64,000 nucleotides of DNA, from contig NZ_JABJXT010000012.1 in NCBI RefSeq assembly GCF_013155295.1, forward strand, positions 1 through 64,000. The letters run 5' to 3'. The stretch comes from Pseudogemmobacter hezensis (lineage in GTDB: Bacteria; Pseudomonadota; Alphaproteobacteria; Rhodobacterales; Rhodobacteraceae). Under the pieces are notes generated by a model. It worked only from the letters and a program-made list of their open reading frames with translations, made no database searches and had not been told where the DNA came from. Position numbers and translations under genes: made by a program. Positions 35,365 to 44,336 of this stretch are shown here, piece by piece (position 1 is the stretch's first letter; every line of letters starts with the position of its first letter).

Positions 35365-37028
35365 TGGAAGCGCGGTTCATCCTGGGCGGCGAGGCGAAGG
35401 GCCGCGTGCTGGCCACGGATGAGCCGCTGAGCTTTTGGGGCGGCGTTGATCCGGCGACCTCAAAGGTGATTGACGCGCATCATCCCTTGCATGGCGAGAC
35501 CCTTGCGGGCCGGGTTCTGGTGATGCCCGGGACGCGGGGATCCTGCACCGGATCGGGGGTGCTTCTGGATATGGCGCTGAACGGGCTGGCCCCTGCGGCG
35601 CTGATCTTTCGTGAGCCCGAAGATGTGGTGACGCTGGGCGCGATGATCGCGGCAGAGATGTTTGGCGTGGCGCTGCCTGTCCTGCGGCTGGACGAGGCGG
35701 CTTTTGCCGCGCTCGGCAGCCTGCAGGAGGTGGCTGTCCAGGCAGGGGCCATCGAGGCCCCCGCCTGGACCCTGCCGGTCGCCCCTGCGGCGGCGGCAGA
35801 GCTGGCGCTGACGGCGGCAGATCACGCGATGCTGGACGGCGCGGAGGGTGAGGCCGTTTCGCAGGCGATGCGGGTGCTGGTTGCCATGGCGAAGAACCAG
35901 GGGGCCGGGCAGCTGATCGATGTGAGCCAGGGCCATATTGACGGCTGTATCTACGCCAGCCCGGCCAATCTGACCTTTGCTGCGAAAATGGCCGCGATGG
36001 GGGCCAGGGTGCGGATCCCGACGACGATGAATGCGATCTCGGTTGACCGCGAGAACTGGCGTCAGCAGGGCGTGCCTGATCTTTTCGGCGGGCCGGCGCA
36101 ACGACTGGCGGATGCCTATGTGCAGATGGGATGCCGGCCGAGCTTTACCTGTGCACCCTATCTGCTTGAGACCGCGCCGGGCGAGGGTGAGGCGATTGCC
36201 TGGTCTGAAAGCAATGCGGTGATCTTTGCCAATTCAGTGCTGGGGGCGCGCACCGCCAAGCATCCGGATTTCCTTGATCTGTTCATCGCCATGACCGGGC
36301 GGGCCCCTTTGGCGGGGGTCTGTCTCGACGAAAACCGCATGGCGCGGCGTGTGATCGAAGTGGCCACGCCCGCTGGCGCGGATGACTTGTTCTGGCCCTT
36401 GCTGGGCTGGCTGGCAGGTCGCGCGGCCCCGGATCGTATCCCGGTGTTGCGCGGTCTGGATGCGGCCTCGCGGGCGCAGTTGCAGGCGCTTTGCGCGGCC
36501 TTTGGCACCACCTCGGCGGCGCCTATGCTGCATGTGGCAGGGGTGACGCCTGAGGCGCATCTGGTTGCGCCGGATGCCGATCATGCCGAGATCACCCGCG
36601 CCGATTTCATCCGCGCATGGCGCGAGCTGAACCAGGGCGGCGAAGAGATCGACCTGGTGGCGATTGGCAGCCCGCATGCCTCGGTCGAAGAGTGCCGCGC
36701 TTTTGCCGATGCGCTGAATGGTGCGGCGGTTTCTATCCCGACGATCATCACCGCCGGGCGCCAGATCATCGCCGATTTGGAGGCCGAGGGCACATTTGCC
36801 CGGCTGGAGGCGGCGGGTGTGCAGATTCTGCCCGATCTGTGCTGGTGCTCTATTTCCGAGCCGGTCTTTCCGCCCGGAACCCGCACTTTGATGACCAATT
36901 CCGGCAAATACGCCCATTACGGGCCGGGGCTGTCGGGGCGGCAGATCCGCTTTGACAGCCTGGCGGTTTGTGCCCGCGCGGCTGTCACCGGGCGGGCTGC
37001 GAAAACCCTGCCGTTCTGGCTTTCATGA
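35364..37028 (+). CDS. Aconitase X, fused small and large parts (probable cis-3-hydroxy-L-proline dehydratase)
   Basis: A 554-residue protein joining a DUF126-like swivel domain (about residues 1-135, with [16 protein letters not shown]) to a DUF521-like catalytic part (from about 150, [21 protein letters not shown], then QGHIDGCIY and SFTCAPYL). Bacterial aconitase X enzymes next to hydroxyproline genes have been shown to dehydrate cis-3-hydroxy-L-proline to Delta1-pyrroline-2-carboxylate; archaeal relatives act on phosphomevalonate. Here the setting favours the former. Cysteines in the family blocks may bind an iron-sulfur or metal centre. Its imine product could be used by the reductase at 28.7-29.7 kb. 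Confidence 0.82.
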   Translation: MEARFILGGEAKGRVLATDEPLSFWGGVDPATSKVIDAHHPLHGETLAGRVLVMPGTRGSCTGSGVLLDMALNGLAPAALIFREPEDVVTLGAMIAAEMFGVALPVLRLDEAAFAALGSLQEVAVQAGAIEAPAWTLPVAPAAAAELALTAADHAMLDGAEGEAVSQAMRVLVAMAKNQGAGQLIDVSQGHIDGCIYASPANLTFAAKMAAMGARVRIPTTMNAISVDRENWRQQGVPDLFGGPAQRLADAYVQMGCRPSFTCAPYLLETAPGEGEAIAWSESNAVIFANSVLGARTAKHPDFLDLFIAMTGRAPLAGVCLDENRMARRVIEVATPAGADDLFWPLLGWLAGRAAPDRIPVLRGLDAASRAQLQALCAAFGTTSAAPMLHVAGVTPEAHLVAPDADHAEITRADFIRAWRELNQGGEEIDLVAIGSPHASVEECRAFADALNGAAVSIPTIITAGRQIIADLEAEGTFARLEAAGVQILPDLCWCSISEPVFPPGTRTLMTNSGKYAHYGPGLSGRQIRFDSLAVCARAAVTGRAAKTLPFWLS

Positions 37029-37049
37029 TCTGGCTTTTTTGAGGTTCAG

Positions 37050-38078
37050 ATGCGTTCAAGCAAGACCATCCATGTCATTTCTGCCCATGCCGAGGGCGAG
37101 GTGGGCGATGTGATCGTGGGGGGCGTGCGCCCGCCGCCCGGTGACACGCTCTGGGCGCAGTCGCGCTGGATCGCGGCAGATCAGACGCTGCGCAATTTCG
37201 TGCTGAATGAGCCGAGGGGCGGGGTGTTTCGCCATGTGAACCTGTTGGTGCCGCCCGTTGATCCGCGTGCCGATGCGGCTTTCATCATCATGGAACCTGA
37301 GGACACGCCGCCGATGTCGGGCTCGAACTCGATCTGTGTGGCGACGGTGCTGCTGGATGGCGGCATCATCCCGATGGTCGAGCCGGAAACGCATATGGTG
37401 CTGGAGGCGCCGGGCGGGCTGGTCAATATCCGCGCCGAATGCCGCAATGGCAAGGCCGAGCGGATCTTTGTCGAGAACCTGCCCTCTTTCGCCGAGCGGC
37501 TGGATGCGCAGCTGGAGGTTGAGGGCCTGGGCAGTTTGACCGTCGACACGGCCTGGGGCGGCGACAGTTTCGTCTTTGTCGATGCCAAAGCGCTTGGCTT
37601 CGCGCTGACCCCGGATGAGGCGCATGATATTGCGAAGCTGGGCGTGAAGATCTCGGATGCGGCGACGGCGCAGCTGGGCTTTCGGCACCCGACCAACCCG
37701 GACTGGAGGCATTATTCCTTTTGTCTTTTCGCAGGCGAAGTGACGCGCCAGGGCAATGAACTGCGTGCCGGGGCTGCGGTGGCGATCCGGCCGGGCAAGG
37801 TAGACCGCTCGCCGACGGGGACAGCGCTGTCGGCGCGGATGGCGGTGCTGCATGCGCGTGGGCAGATGAGCGAGGCGGACCGGCTGACGGCGGTATCGCT
37901 GATCGGGTCAGAGTTTCGGGGGCGGATCCTGGGCACCACCGATCTGGCGGGGACACCCGCTATCCGGCCCGAGATTTCCGGGCGCGGCTGGGTGACGGGC
38001 ATCCATCAGCATATGCTGGATCCGTCGGACCCCTGGCCCGGCGGCTATCGGCTGTCTGACACCTGGGGGGCGCGTTAG
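37050..38078 (+). CDS. Proline racemase superfamily member with Ser/Thr active-site positions
   Basis: A 342-residue homologue of proline racemase. At the first catalytic position it has Ser90 in [15 protein letters not shown] (the family His is also replaced, by Ser92). At the second it has Thr256 in [14 protein letters not shown]. Racemases and 4-hydroxyproline epimerases use Cys/Cys, and trans-3-hydroxyproline dehydratases are known with Cys/Thr. With neither cysteine, two-base racemisation is unlikely; dehydration or another lyase reaction on a hydroxyproline is possible. It follows aconitase X by 21 bases in the same operon. Function is not known from sequence. Confidence 0.8.
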   Translation: MRSSKTIHVISAHAEGEVGDVIVGGVRPPPGDTLWAQSRWIAADQTLRNFVLNEPRGGVFRHVNLLVPPVDPRADAAFIIMEPEDTPPMSGSNSICVATVLLDGGIIPMVEPETHMVLEAPGGLVNIRAECRNGKAERIFVENLPSFAERLDAQLEVEGLGSLTVDTAWGGDSFVFVDAKALGFALTPDEAHDIAKLGVKISDAATAQLGFRHPTNPDWRHYSFCLFAGEVTRQGNELRAGAAVAIRPGKVDRSPTGTALSARMAVLHARGQMSEADRLTAVSLIGSEFRGRILGTTDLAGTPAIRPEISGRGWVTGIHQHMLDPSDPWPGGYRLSDTWGAR

Positions 38079-38112
38079 ACGCGTCGGCCGGGGGCGTCAG
38101 AGAGAGAAAGCG

Positions 38113-38835
38113 TCAGGCCTGGGGGTAAAGACGTTCTGAGCGGGTGAGGTGCTTTTCCATCATCGCGGCGGCGCGGTCGCCGTCACCTGCCGCCAGCGCG
38201 TCGGTGATCGCCTCATGTTCGGCAAGGGTTGTGGTCTCATGGCCGGACCAGTGCAGCAGGGTGTTGTGATGTTTGAACAGCCAGCCCAGCATCGCATGTG
38301 ACAGCGCGGTGATCACCGGATTGCCGAGGATCCCGGCAAGAGCTGTGTGAAAGTCGATATCGGCCCGCATGAAGGCCGGGGTATCGCCAAGTGCCGCGCG
38401 TTGCACCGCGATCAGGGCCCGCAGACGCGTGATGTCGGAGGGGGTGGTTTTCTCGGTGATCAGCCGGGCAAGCCCGGTTTCAAAGAGCCGCCGCGCCTCG
38501 CGCAGATGACCCAGATTGCCCGGCTCAGCAGCGATCAGCAGGGTGGCGATGTCACCGATCTGATGCAGAGCAAGGTCTGGGTTCAGCGCATTGACGCGGC
38601 TGCGCTCGCCATGAGAGATGGTGATCAGCCCCTGGGTATGCAGCTGCTGCAGCGCCTCACGCACGGCGGGGCGGCCGACGCCCATGCGGGCCATCATTTC
38701 GCGCTCGGAGGGCAGGGCGTCGCCGGGGCGCAGCTGGCCCGAGGCGATCATCTCGCGCAGCTGCTCGACCACGGAATCCGAGAGTTTGCGCCGGGCGACG
38801 GGGGCAAGCGTTACGGGGCTGGCGTCTGGCTTCAT
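38113..38835 (-). CDS. GntR-family regulator (FCD type), second in the locus
   Basis: A 240-residue regulator. The winged helix-turn-helix is at about 18-85 (LRPGDALPSEREMMARMGVGRPAVREALQQL) and an FCD sensor domain follows (EARRLFETGLARLI, DIDFHTALAGILGNPV, AEHEAITDALAAGD). It is convergent with the hydroxyproline operon, ending 34 bases from it, and is more like the NanR/LldR branch than the first GntR protein. The start is ATG 38835; the frame runs much further upstream but across a terminator and another gene. It may control 3-hydroxyproline genes; this is only positional. Confidence 0.8.
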   Translation of the reverse strand: MKPDASPVTLAPVARRKLSDSVVEQLREMIASGQLRPGDALPSEREMMARMGVGRPAVREALQQLHTQGLITISHGERSRVNALNPDLALHQIGDIATLLIAAEPGNLGHLREARRLFETGLARLITEKTTPSDITRLRALIAVQRAALGDTPAFMRADIDFHTALAGILGNPVITALSHAMLGWLFKHHNTLLHWSGHETTTLAEHEAITDALAAGDGDRAAAMMEKHLTRSERLYPQA

Positions 38836-38952
38836 CTGGGGCCCTTTATGGCAGGCGGGGCGTATCTGGCATGATGATATAATGACGGGGCCTGTAAAGG
38901 AAAGCGTTCCGCGCTCGGGGGGCTGGATCGGGGGGCTGGATTTGCCAAAATG

Positions 38953-38979
38953 AAAAACCCCCGCATGGGCGGGGGTTTT
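38953..38979. terminator. Hairpin terminator downstream of the glycosyltransferase gene
   Basis: AAAAACCCCCGC and GCGGGGGTTTT pair around a three- to five-base loop, with A/T flanks on both sides. It is 36 bases past the stop of the minus-strand glycosyltransferase. Confidence 0.85.
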
Positions 38980-39014
38980 GTCACATTTCTGGTGAAGATG
39001 CCTGCCGTCGGATA

Positions 39015-40217
39015 TCAACCGAAGCTGAGTTGTGCTTTTTCTTCGGAGACCTTTTTGTCGGCGGGGGTGGCTGCGGGCAGGTTCTGGTTCAAAAGGCCCC
39101 AGAGGAAGCCATTGGTGACCGATTGCAGCCCAAGGCCTGCCAGAACCGAAACCAGCGAGGCAGACCGCGCGATGGTCGCAGTATCGAGATCGCCAAAGCC
39201 GGTTTGCGCCCAGCGGACCACCGCGACGATGGTCGTCACCGCAGCCCCGGCCAGCAGCAGCGCGCCCCATTTGCAGGCGGTATCGACGTTGAATGTTTTG
39301 CGCATCGTCTCGAACCGTGGCGACGAGGGCAACAGGCCAAAGCGCACCGCGAAGAGGCGGGCCAGCGCGTGGAACCACAGCATCTGGAAGCCCGTCAGCA
39401 CGATTGTGGCTGTCAGGATCAGTGAGCCGGTGGCGAAGGTCATGCCGCCGATCTGCACCGGGCCAAGCATCAGCGCCGCGAATGCGGGCAGGCCAAGCGC
39501 CAGCATCAGCAGGCCAGGCACGAAGAACAGCGAGAAGGGGGCGAAGGTCAGCAAGAGCTTCAGGTGACGCCAGCCATCGTGCCAGCTGCGCAGATGCGGC
39601 GGGCGCGAGCGGCCGTCGGGGGAAAGCGTGGTCGGCACTTCCTCGATTTTCAGACCGGCCAGCGAGGCGCGGATCACCATTTCCGAGGCGAACTCCATCC
39701 CCGGCGTGGTCAGGCCAAGGCCAAGGATCGCCTGGCGCGAGAAGCCGCGCAGCCCGCAATGGAAATCTTTGACCGGTGTTGCGTAAAGCACGCGGCCGAT
39801 GGTCGAGAGGACCGGATTGCCCAGATAGCGGTGCAGCGGCGGCATGGCGCCTTTGGCGATGCCGCCTTTGAAACGGTTGCCCATGACCAGATCGGCCCCG
39901 GCGCGCAGACGCTCGACAAAGCCATCGAGGCGCGAGAAGTCATAGCTGTCGTCGCTGTCGCCCATGATGATAAAGCGGCCTCTGGCGGCGGTGATCCCTG
40001 CGCCAAGCGCTGCGCCATAGCCACGCACCGGGACTGCGACGACGCGGGCACCCAGATCTTCGGCGATCTTCTGGCTGCCATCTGTCGAGCCGTTGTCGGC
40101 AATAACCACCTCACCGTCGATGCCAGAGCGCTTCAGGTAGTCCATCGCTTTGGTGACGCAGGTCGCCAGGGTCTCTGCCTCATTCAGGCAGGGCATCAGG
40201 ATGGTGAGTTCGGTCAT
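39015..40217 (-). CDS. Family 2 glycosyltransferase with C-terminal membrane segments
   Basis: A 400-residue enzyme of the dolichyl/undecaprenyl-phosphate sugar synthase type. The GT-A domain covers about residues 1-225: LTILMPCLNEAETL, DNGSTDGSQKIAED, and the DxD-like MGDSDDSYDF. Four or so hydrophobic segments follow (for example FAPFSLFFVPGLLMLAL), placing the active site at the inner membrane. It probably loads a sugar onto a polyprenyl phosphate. ATG 40217 precedes the conserved strand. It is divergent from the GT-C-like protein that could use such a lipid-linked sugar. Confidence 0.85.
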   Translation of the reverse strand: MTELTILMPCLNEAETLATCVTKAMDYLKRSGIDGEVVIADNGSTDGSQKIAEDLGARVVAVPVRGYGAALGAGITAARGRFIIMGDSDDSYDFSRLDGFVERLRAGADLVMGNRFKGGIAKGAMPPLHRYLGNPVLSTIGRVLYATPVKDFHCGLRGFSRQAILGLGLTTPGMEFASEMVIRASLAGLKIEEVPTTLSPDGRSRPPHLRSWHDGWRHLKLLLTFAPFSLFFVPGLLMLALGLPAFAALMLGPVQIGGMTFATGSLILTATIVLTGFQMLWFHALARLFAVRFGLLPSSPRFETMRKTFNVDTACKWGALLLAGAAVTTIVAVVRWAQTGFGDLDTATIARSASLVSVLAGLGLQSVTNGFLWGLLNQNLPAATPADKKVSEEKAQLSFG

Positions 40218-40444
40218 AACTGTACAGCTCCGGCTCAGATACAAGGACATATTGGCGCGCAATTGTGCCCGGATTGCGGAACGGTATGGGCCATTTCACG
40301 GCTCTTGCCGGGGAGCGGGCTGTGCTGCAGCCGCTTTTCAGGGCAAAACCGCAGAATGATCCCTTGTTGGTCACGATTTGGCCTGTTTCCCAATCCAGGA
40401 CGTAGCGCGACGACCTGTTCCATTGTCCGTGCCGGAGATACATT

Positions 40445-42397
40445 TTGCCCGATCAATCCGCTGATCAATCCCGCCTGCCTTCCTCTGATCCGGATGCGCT
40501 GCCCACAGGCCTGCGCAAATATCTGACCCTGCGCAACATCACCTGGCTGTTGCTGGCCCTGATCTTGGTGCGGGCGATTTCTGCCTGGGCAGGCCTGGCA
40601 GAGCGGATGGAAAAGGCCGATAACGACGATCTGCTACGTATGGTGATGGTGCGTGACTGGCTGGCCGGGCAAAGCTGGTTCGACACCCAGCAGTATCGGC
40701 TGCTGCCGCCGGAAGGGGTCTCGATCCACTGGTCGCGCTATATTGATGCGGCGATCGGGGGGATCATCTCGCTGGCGGCGCTGTTCATGTCGATGCCTGT
40801 GGCCGAGCATGTGGCGCTGATCGCCTGGCCCACGATTTTGATGGTGCTGCTTTTGCTGCTGAACGGTTTTGGCAGCCGCGCGACACTGGGCGATGTGGGC
40901 GCGGTCGGGGCGATGTTATGCGTGTTTTTCTGGACCAAACTGGCCGGGTTTGAGTTCGCGCCGGGCCGGATCGACCATCACAATGTGCAGATCCTGGCGA
41001 TGACGGCGCTGATCTTCTCGCTGATCTGGCCGCAAAAGAGTGCGCGTTGTCAGGTGCTGGCGGCGCTGGCGGGGGCGCTGGCGTCCGCGCTTTCGCTGGC
41101 CGTCGGGCTTGAGATGCTGCCGGTGCTTTTGCTGATCTGGGGCATCGCGGGGCTGCGGTTCGCCTTTGGCGCTGCGGGCGCCGGGCGCTGGCTTTTGACA
41201 TTTGCGCTGTCTTTGGCGGTGTTTGCGCCGCTGATGATGGCGGGGCAGATTCCGGCTGCGGCCTGGGCAATCCGCTATTGTGACGCCCTGGCCCCACCAA
41301 TGCTGTCTTTGCTGGCGGTGGGTGTGGTGGTCTCGGCTGTGCCTGTGCTGCTGGGTCAATGGCTCAGGGGGCCAGGGCTGCGCATCCTGGCGATGGTGGC
41401 TCTTCTGGCGCTCGGGCTCTGGCTGGCGGCGCCTTTGCTGGGCCCCTGTCTGAGCGGCCCCTATGGCGCGATGAGCCCCGAGGCCCGCGCCGTCATCACC
41501 ACCCGTATTGGCGAGGCCCAGCCAGCGCTGAGTGTTGCTATTGAGCGGGGGGTCAGCTTTGACTTCCTGCTGCTCTATATCCTGGTGCTGATGCCGGTTG
41601 TGACGCTGCAGGCCTGGTTTGTGCGGCGCAGGCTGGGGGCGGCCCTGGGCTTTGCGCTGGTGGTGATGCTGGCGATCGGCTGGCTTGGGCTGCTGGCTTC
41701 GCTGGGGCAGATCCGTGCGATCACCCTCGGCACGCCCGCGATCCCGTTCCTGACCGGCTTTGCGCTTTGGCATCTGACGCGCGGGGGGCAGGAAACCCCC
41801 GGGCGCGGTGGCCTGCTTGCGGTTTTTCTGGGCACGCTTTTGATGGCGGTTCCGACCGAAGTGATGAAGCCTGTGCGAAAGGCATTCGCCGCAGTGGTCT
41901 CTGGATCCGGCGAGGCCATGCCCGAAAGCTCTGACGATATCAGCCGCGTGGCCAATGATGCAGGGTCGCCCGCTGAACCCGGTGAACCGACCCCGACCAT
42001 TGGTCTGTGCCGAACGGCCGAAACAATGGCCGAACTGCGTTCGCTGCCGCCTTCGCTGATCGCCGAGACCACCAATCTGGGCATGCCGCTTTTGTATTTT
42101 ACCCGCCACAGCGCGACCGCCGCCCCCTATCATCGCAGCGGAGATTCCTTCTGGAACGGGGTTGAGCCATTCGAGGCCGGGGCCGAGATGCAGAAAATGC
42201 TGCGCAAAAGCGGCGCCGATTACGTTATCCTGTGCCGTCAGCAGGACTATGCCCACAGCGATATGCACTTTGCCCAAAGCCTGCTGGACGGGGAAACGCC
42301 CGCCTGGCTGATCCCGGTCGATCCCTCGGGCAAGGGCAAAGACAGTCAACTGGTCGTGTTGCAGGTCGACAAAGCCGCATTGGCACAGACACCATGA
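40445..42397 (+). CDS. Large polytopic membrane protein, probable GT-C glycosyltransferase
   Basis: A 650-residue protein with about 11-13 transmembrane segments and a soluble C-terminal domain (from about 490). The first periplasmic loop after segment one carries acidic residues, KADNDDLLRMVMVRDWL, followed by GVSIHWSRYIDA and later FAPGRIDHHNVQIL. This layout is typical of GT-C enzymes that use polyprenyl-phosphate sugars (STT3, ArnT and relatives). I do not recognise a named family. It seems to begin with TTG after GGAGATACAT. It is coupled to the GtrA gene by an ATGA overlap and divergent from the GT2 enzyme. Confidence 0.7.
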   Translation: MPDQSADQSRLPSSDPDALPTGLRKYLTLRNITWLLLALILVRAISAWAGLAERMEKADNDDLLRMVMVRDWLAGQSWFDTQQYRLLPPEGVSIHWSRYIDAAIGGIISLAALFMSMPVAEHVALIAWPTILMVLLLLLNGFGSRATLGDVGAVGAMLCVFFWTKLAGFEFAPGRIDHHNVQILAMTALIFSLIWPQKSARCQVLAALAGALASALSLAVGLEMLPVLLLIWGIAGLRFAFGAAGAGRWLLTFALSLAVFAPLMMAGQIPAAAWAIRYCDALAPPMLSLLAVGVVVSAVPVLLGQWLRGPGLRILAMVALLALGLWLAAPLLGPCLSGPYGAMSPEARAVITTRIGEAQPALSVAIERGVSFDFLLLYILVLMPVVTLQAWFVRRRLGAALGFALVVMLAIGWLGLLASLGQIRAITLGTPAIPFLTGFALWHLTRGGQETPGRGGLLAVFLGTLLMAVPTEVMKPVRKAFAAVVSGSGEAMPESSDDISRVANDAGSPAEPGEPTPTIGLCRTAETMAELRSLPPSLIAETTNLGMPLLYFTRHSATAAPYHRSGDSFWNGVEPFEAGAEMQKMLRKSGADYVILCRQQDYAHSDMHFAQSLLDGETPAWLIPVDPSGKGKDSQLVVLQVDKAALAQTP

Positions 42398-42849
42398 CCA
42401 GGCCAGCGCAGAGTCAAAACCGGGGCCCGCAACCTGCTGCGGCGGGCGAGAGCTCCTGGCTGATGCGGCTCAGCCAGGCCAGCTTCCCCCGCTTCTTGCT
42501 GGTTGGTGGCAGTTTTGCCCTGATCTATTCCCTGCTTGCGGCGTTTCTGACGGCGGTTTTGCCCTTTGTCGCGCCGCTGAGTGCGGCGATCGCCTGGCTG
42601 GCCTGCATCCCCCCGGCCTGGTTCTGCCAGCGCCGCTTTACCTTCCAAGGGGCCCAGGCGCGAAAAGGGGGCGGGATTCTTTACCTGCTGCCGCAATGCC
42701 TGGGCATGATGATTGCAGCAGGGGCAGGGTGGCTTTTCGCAACGGGCGCGTTTCTGGCCGATACGCTGGTCTATCTGCTGGCGTCAGCCCTTGCGGCGGT
42801 GGTCAGCTATGCCATCACCCGCCTGGTGATTTTCACGAATCCCACCTGA
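42394..42849 (+). CDS. GtrA-like membrane protein
   Basis: A 151-residue protein with four predicted membrane segments. FPRFLLVGGSFALIYSLL opens the domain, PPAWFCQRRFTFQG is the family's cytoplasmic block, and AAVVSYAITRLVIF is the end. GtrA-family proteins are thought to flip polyprenyl-phosphate-linked sugars across the inner membrane. With GT2 and GT-C proteins beside it this forms a plausible sugar-charging, flipping and transfer trio. The start overlaps the previous stop. Confidence 0.82.
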   Translation: MTRPAQSQNRGPQPAAAGESSWLMRLSQASFPRFLLVGGSFALIYSLLAAFLTAVLPFVAPLSAAIAWLACIPPAWFCQRRFTFQGAQARKGGGILYLLPQCLGMMIAAGAGWLFATGAFLADTLVYLLASALAAVVSYAITRLVIFTNPT

Positions 42850-43033
42850 GACCAGGCTTGCGCAGATTCGCCGCAGATACGGCCGCTGTGGCGGACCAAT
42901 GACCCATTCTGTTGCTTTTGCCAGGCAAAGACGGGCCACAAATGGGCAAAACACGCATAAGTAGATTCTTTGAATTGACTTTTCACCAATGAGGGTGCTG
43001 TTTCGAGGGATACAGGCATCAGCGGTAGTGATT

Positions 43034-43050
43034 TTAAACGCCATATTTCC
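43034..43050 (+). promoter_or_regulatory. Motif shared with the wzy-like promoter region (copy 1)
   Basis: TTAAACGCCATATTTCC, 53 bases before the YjbE-like start, matches 13 of 17 bases of TTAAAGGCGATATTCGC at 51602-51618, which lies 56 bases before the wzy-like start. The gap is 254 bases and AT-rich; no gene is seen in it. Confidence 0.35.
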
Positions 43051-43103
43051 AGGCGTGGGTGTGTTCTCTGAGCCATAACCCTTTTGATTTCACGGAGCTT
43101 GCT

Positions 43104-43433
43104 ATGACAAAGAATTCCCTCACTCTTGTTTTTTCCGCCGCCCTTTTGCTGACAGCGGCCCCTGTTGCAGCGCAAACCCTCAGCAAAGAGCAGCTGCTGC
43201 AGCTGGCCGTTGAACGTGGTGTCTGCAAGGGCGATCTGGTGCCGGTCGAAGCCAGCTACAGCGCCACGGATGCGACCCGTATCAGCGTGACCTGCGGCGA
43301 GGCGACCGCTTTTGCGCCGGCGCTTGGCGCACTTGGCGCGGGGGGGGCTGCTGCGGCTGCGGGTGCGGCCGGTCTGGTGGTGATGGCCGCTGGCGGTGGC
43401 TCTTCTCCTTCGACGACGCCATCGACCAACTGA
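43104..43433 (+). CDS. Small exported YjbE/GfcA-like polysaccharide protein
   Basis: A 109-residue secreted protein with a signal peptide of about 23 residues (MTKNSLTLVFSAALLLTAAP). A short cysteine-containing middle (GVCKGDL, SVTCGEA) leads to an Ala/Gly-rich segment and a Ser/Thr/Pro tail, AAGGGSSPSTTPSTN. E. coli YjbE and GfcA have the same plan, with a small exported chain ending in GGG then a Thr/Ser run, and head operons with YjbF and YjbH partners as here. Sequence identity outside the tail is low, so the call depends on layout. GGAG lies before ATG 43104. Confidence 0.65.
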   Translation: MTKNSLTLVFSAALLLTAAPVAAQTLSKEQLLQLAVERGVCKGDLVPVEASYSATDATRISVTCGEATAFAPALGALGAGGAAAAAGAAGLVVMAAGGGSSPSTTPSTN

Positions 43434-43466
43434 CGCCCTGACGCTGCCGCGATCTGAAGGGCTGAA

Positions 43467-44336
43467 ATGGGACTGAAAGCGATACTGGAGCGCCTGCATC
43501 TTGCAGGCCGCCGTGCGGTTTTGCCCGGTGGCCTGCAAACGAAAACCGATCGTGGGGGGCGCTCAGGATGGGCGGGTGCGGCGTCACCGCCCGCTTTGCG
43601 CCAGAGGGGGCAGGCGACCAGCGCAGAGGCGGGGCGTTCCGGCGCAGCGATATGGCCACAGCCCGACGAGCCGCTCTTTGTGCTGGGCGATATTCATGGC
43701 CGGGCAGATCTGCTGGATCAGGCGCTGCAGCTTCGGGCGCGGCATTTTCCCATGGCGCGGCTGGTTGCCGCCGGGGATATGGTGGATCGCGGCCCGCACA
43801 GCGCCGCTGTATTGCAGCGGCTGCATGCTGAGGCGGGCGCGGTCTGTGTGATGGGCAATCATGAAGAGATGATGCTCAGCGCGCTTGCAGACCCGGCGGC
43901 AGCCCGCGCCTGGCTGCGTCATGGTGGCGAGGCGACGCTGCTTTCCTTCGGCGTCCCACCCGATCAGCCCGCCGAACCCGCAATGCAGCAATTGCGCGAG
44001 GCCCTTGGCCACGACCTGCTGGCCTGGCTGTCTGATCTGCCATTGCTGTGGCAAAGCGGCACGCTTGTCGTGGCCCATGCGGGGCTTGATCCGGCGCTGC
44101 CGGTCGCGGCGCAGACCCCTTCGACGCTGCTATGGGGCAATTCGGGCTTTGGCCGCCTGCCCCGGCGCGACGGAATCTGGGTCGCGCATGGGCATACGAT
44201 TATCGAAGAGGCTTTTGTCGGCCAGGGGCGGATCGCGCTGGATACCGGGGCCTGGCAGAGCGGGCGGCTCAGCTATGCGATGATCGAACCGGCAGCCCAT
44301 GGGGCAGAGCGGGTCACTTTGGGGGTGATCCGCTGA
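43467..44336 (+). CDS. Calcineurin-like metallophosphoesterase (PrpA-like)
   Basis: A 289-residue phosphatase. All five metal-binding blocks are present from about residue 72: FVLGDIHGRADLL, AAGDMVDRGPH, VMGNHEEMML, VVAHAGLDP and VAHGHTIIEEAF. This is the PPP-type bacterial Ser/Thr or Ap4A phosphatase pattern. The first 65 residues are variable and basic, with no signal peptide, so it acts in the cytoplasm. It lies inside the polysaccharide-export operon, 33 bases after the YjbE-like gene and directly abutting the YjbH-like gene. Phosphatases are not part of the E. coli yjb or gfc operons. Confidence 0.85.
   Translation: MGLKAILERLHLAGRRAVLPGGLQTKTDRGGRSGWAGAASPPALRQRGQATSAEAGRSGAAIWPQPDEPLFVLGDIHGRADLLDQALQLRARHFPMARLVAAGDMVDRGPHSAAVLQRLHAEAGAVCVMGNHEEMMLSALADPAAARAWLRHGGEATLLSFGVPPDQPAEPAMQQLREALGHDLLAWLSDLPLLWQSGTLVVAHAGLDPALPVAAQTPSTLLWGNSGFGRLPRRDGIWVAHGHTIIEEAFVGQGRIALDTGAWQSGRLSYAMIEPAAHGAERVTLGVIR

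Noticed and set aside
35364-37028. Annotation as a citric-acid-cycle aconitase
   Set aside because: It has the DUF126/DUF521 aconitase-X arrangement, not the four-domain aconitase plan, and sits in a hydroxyproline operon.
38836-39759. Upstream extension of the second GntR reading frame
   Set aside because: It would run through a strong terminator hairpin and into the glycosyltransferase gene; GntR similarity begins at ATG 38835.
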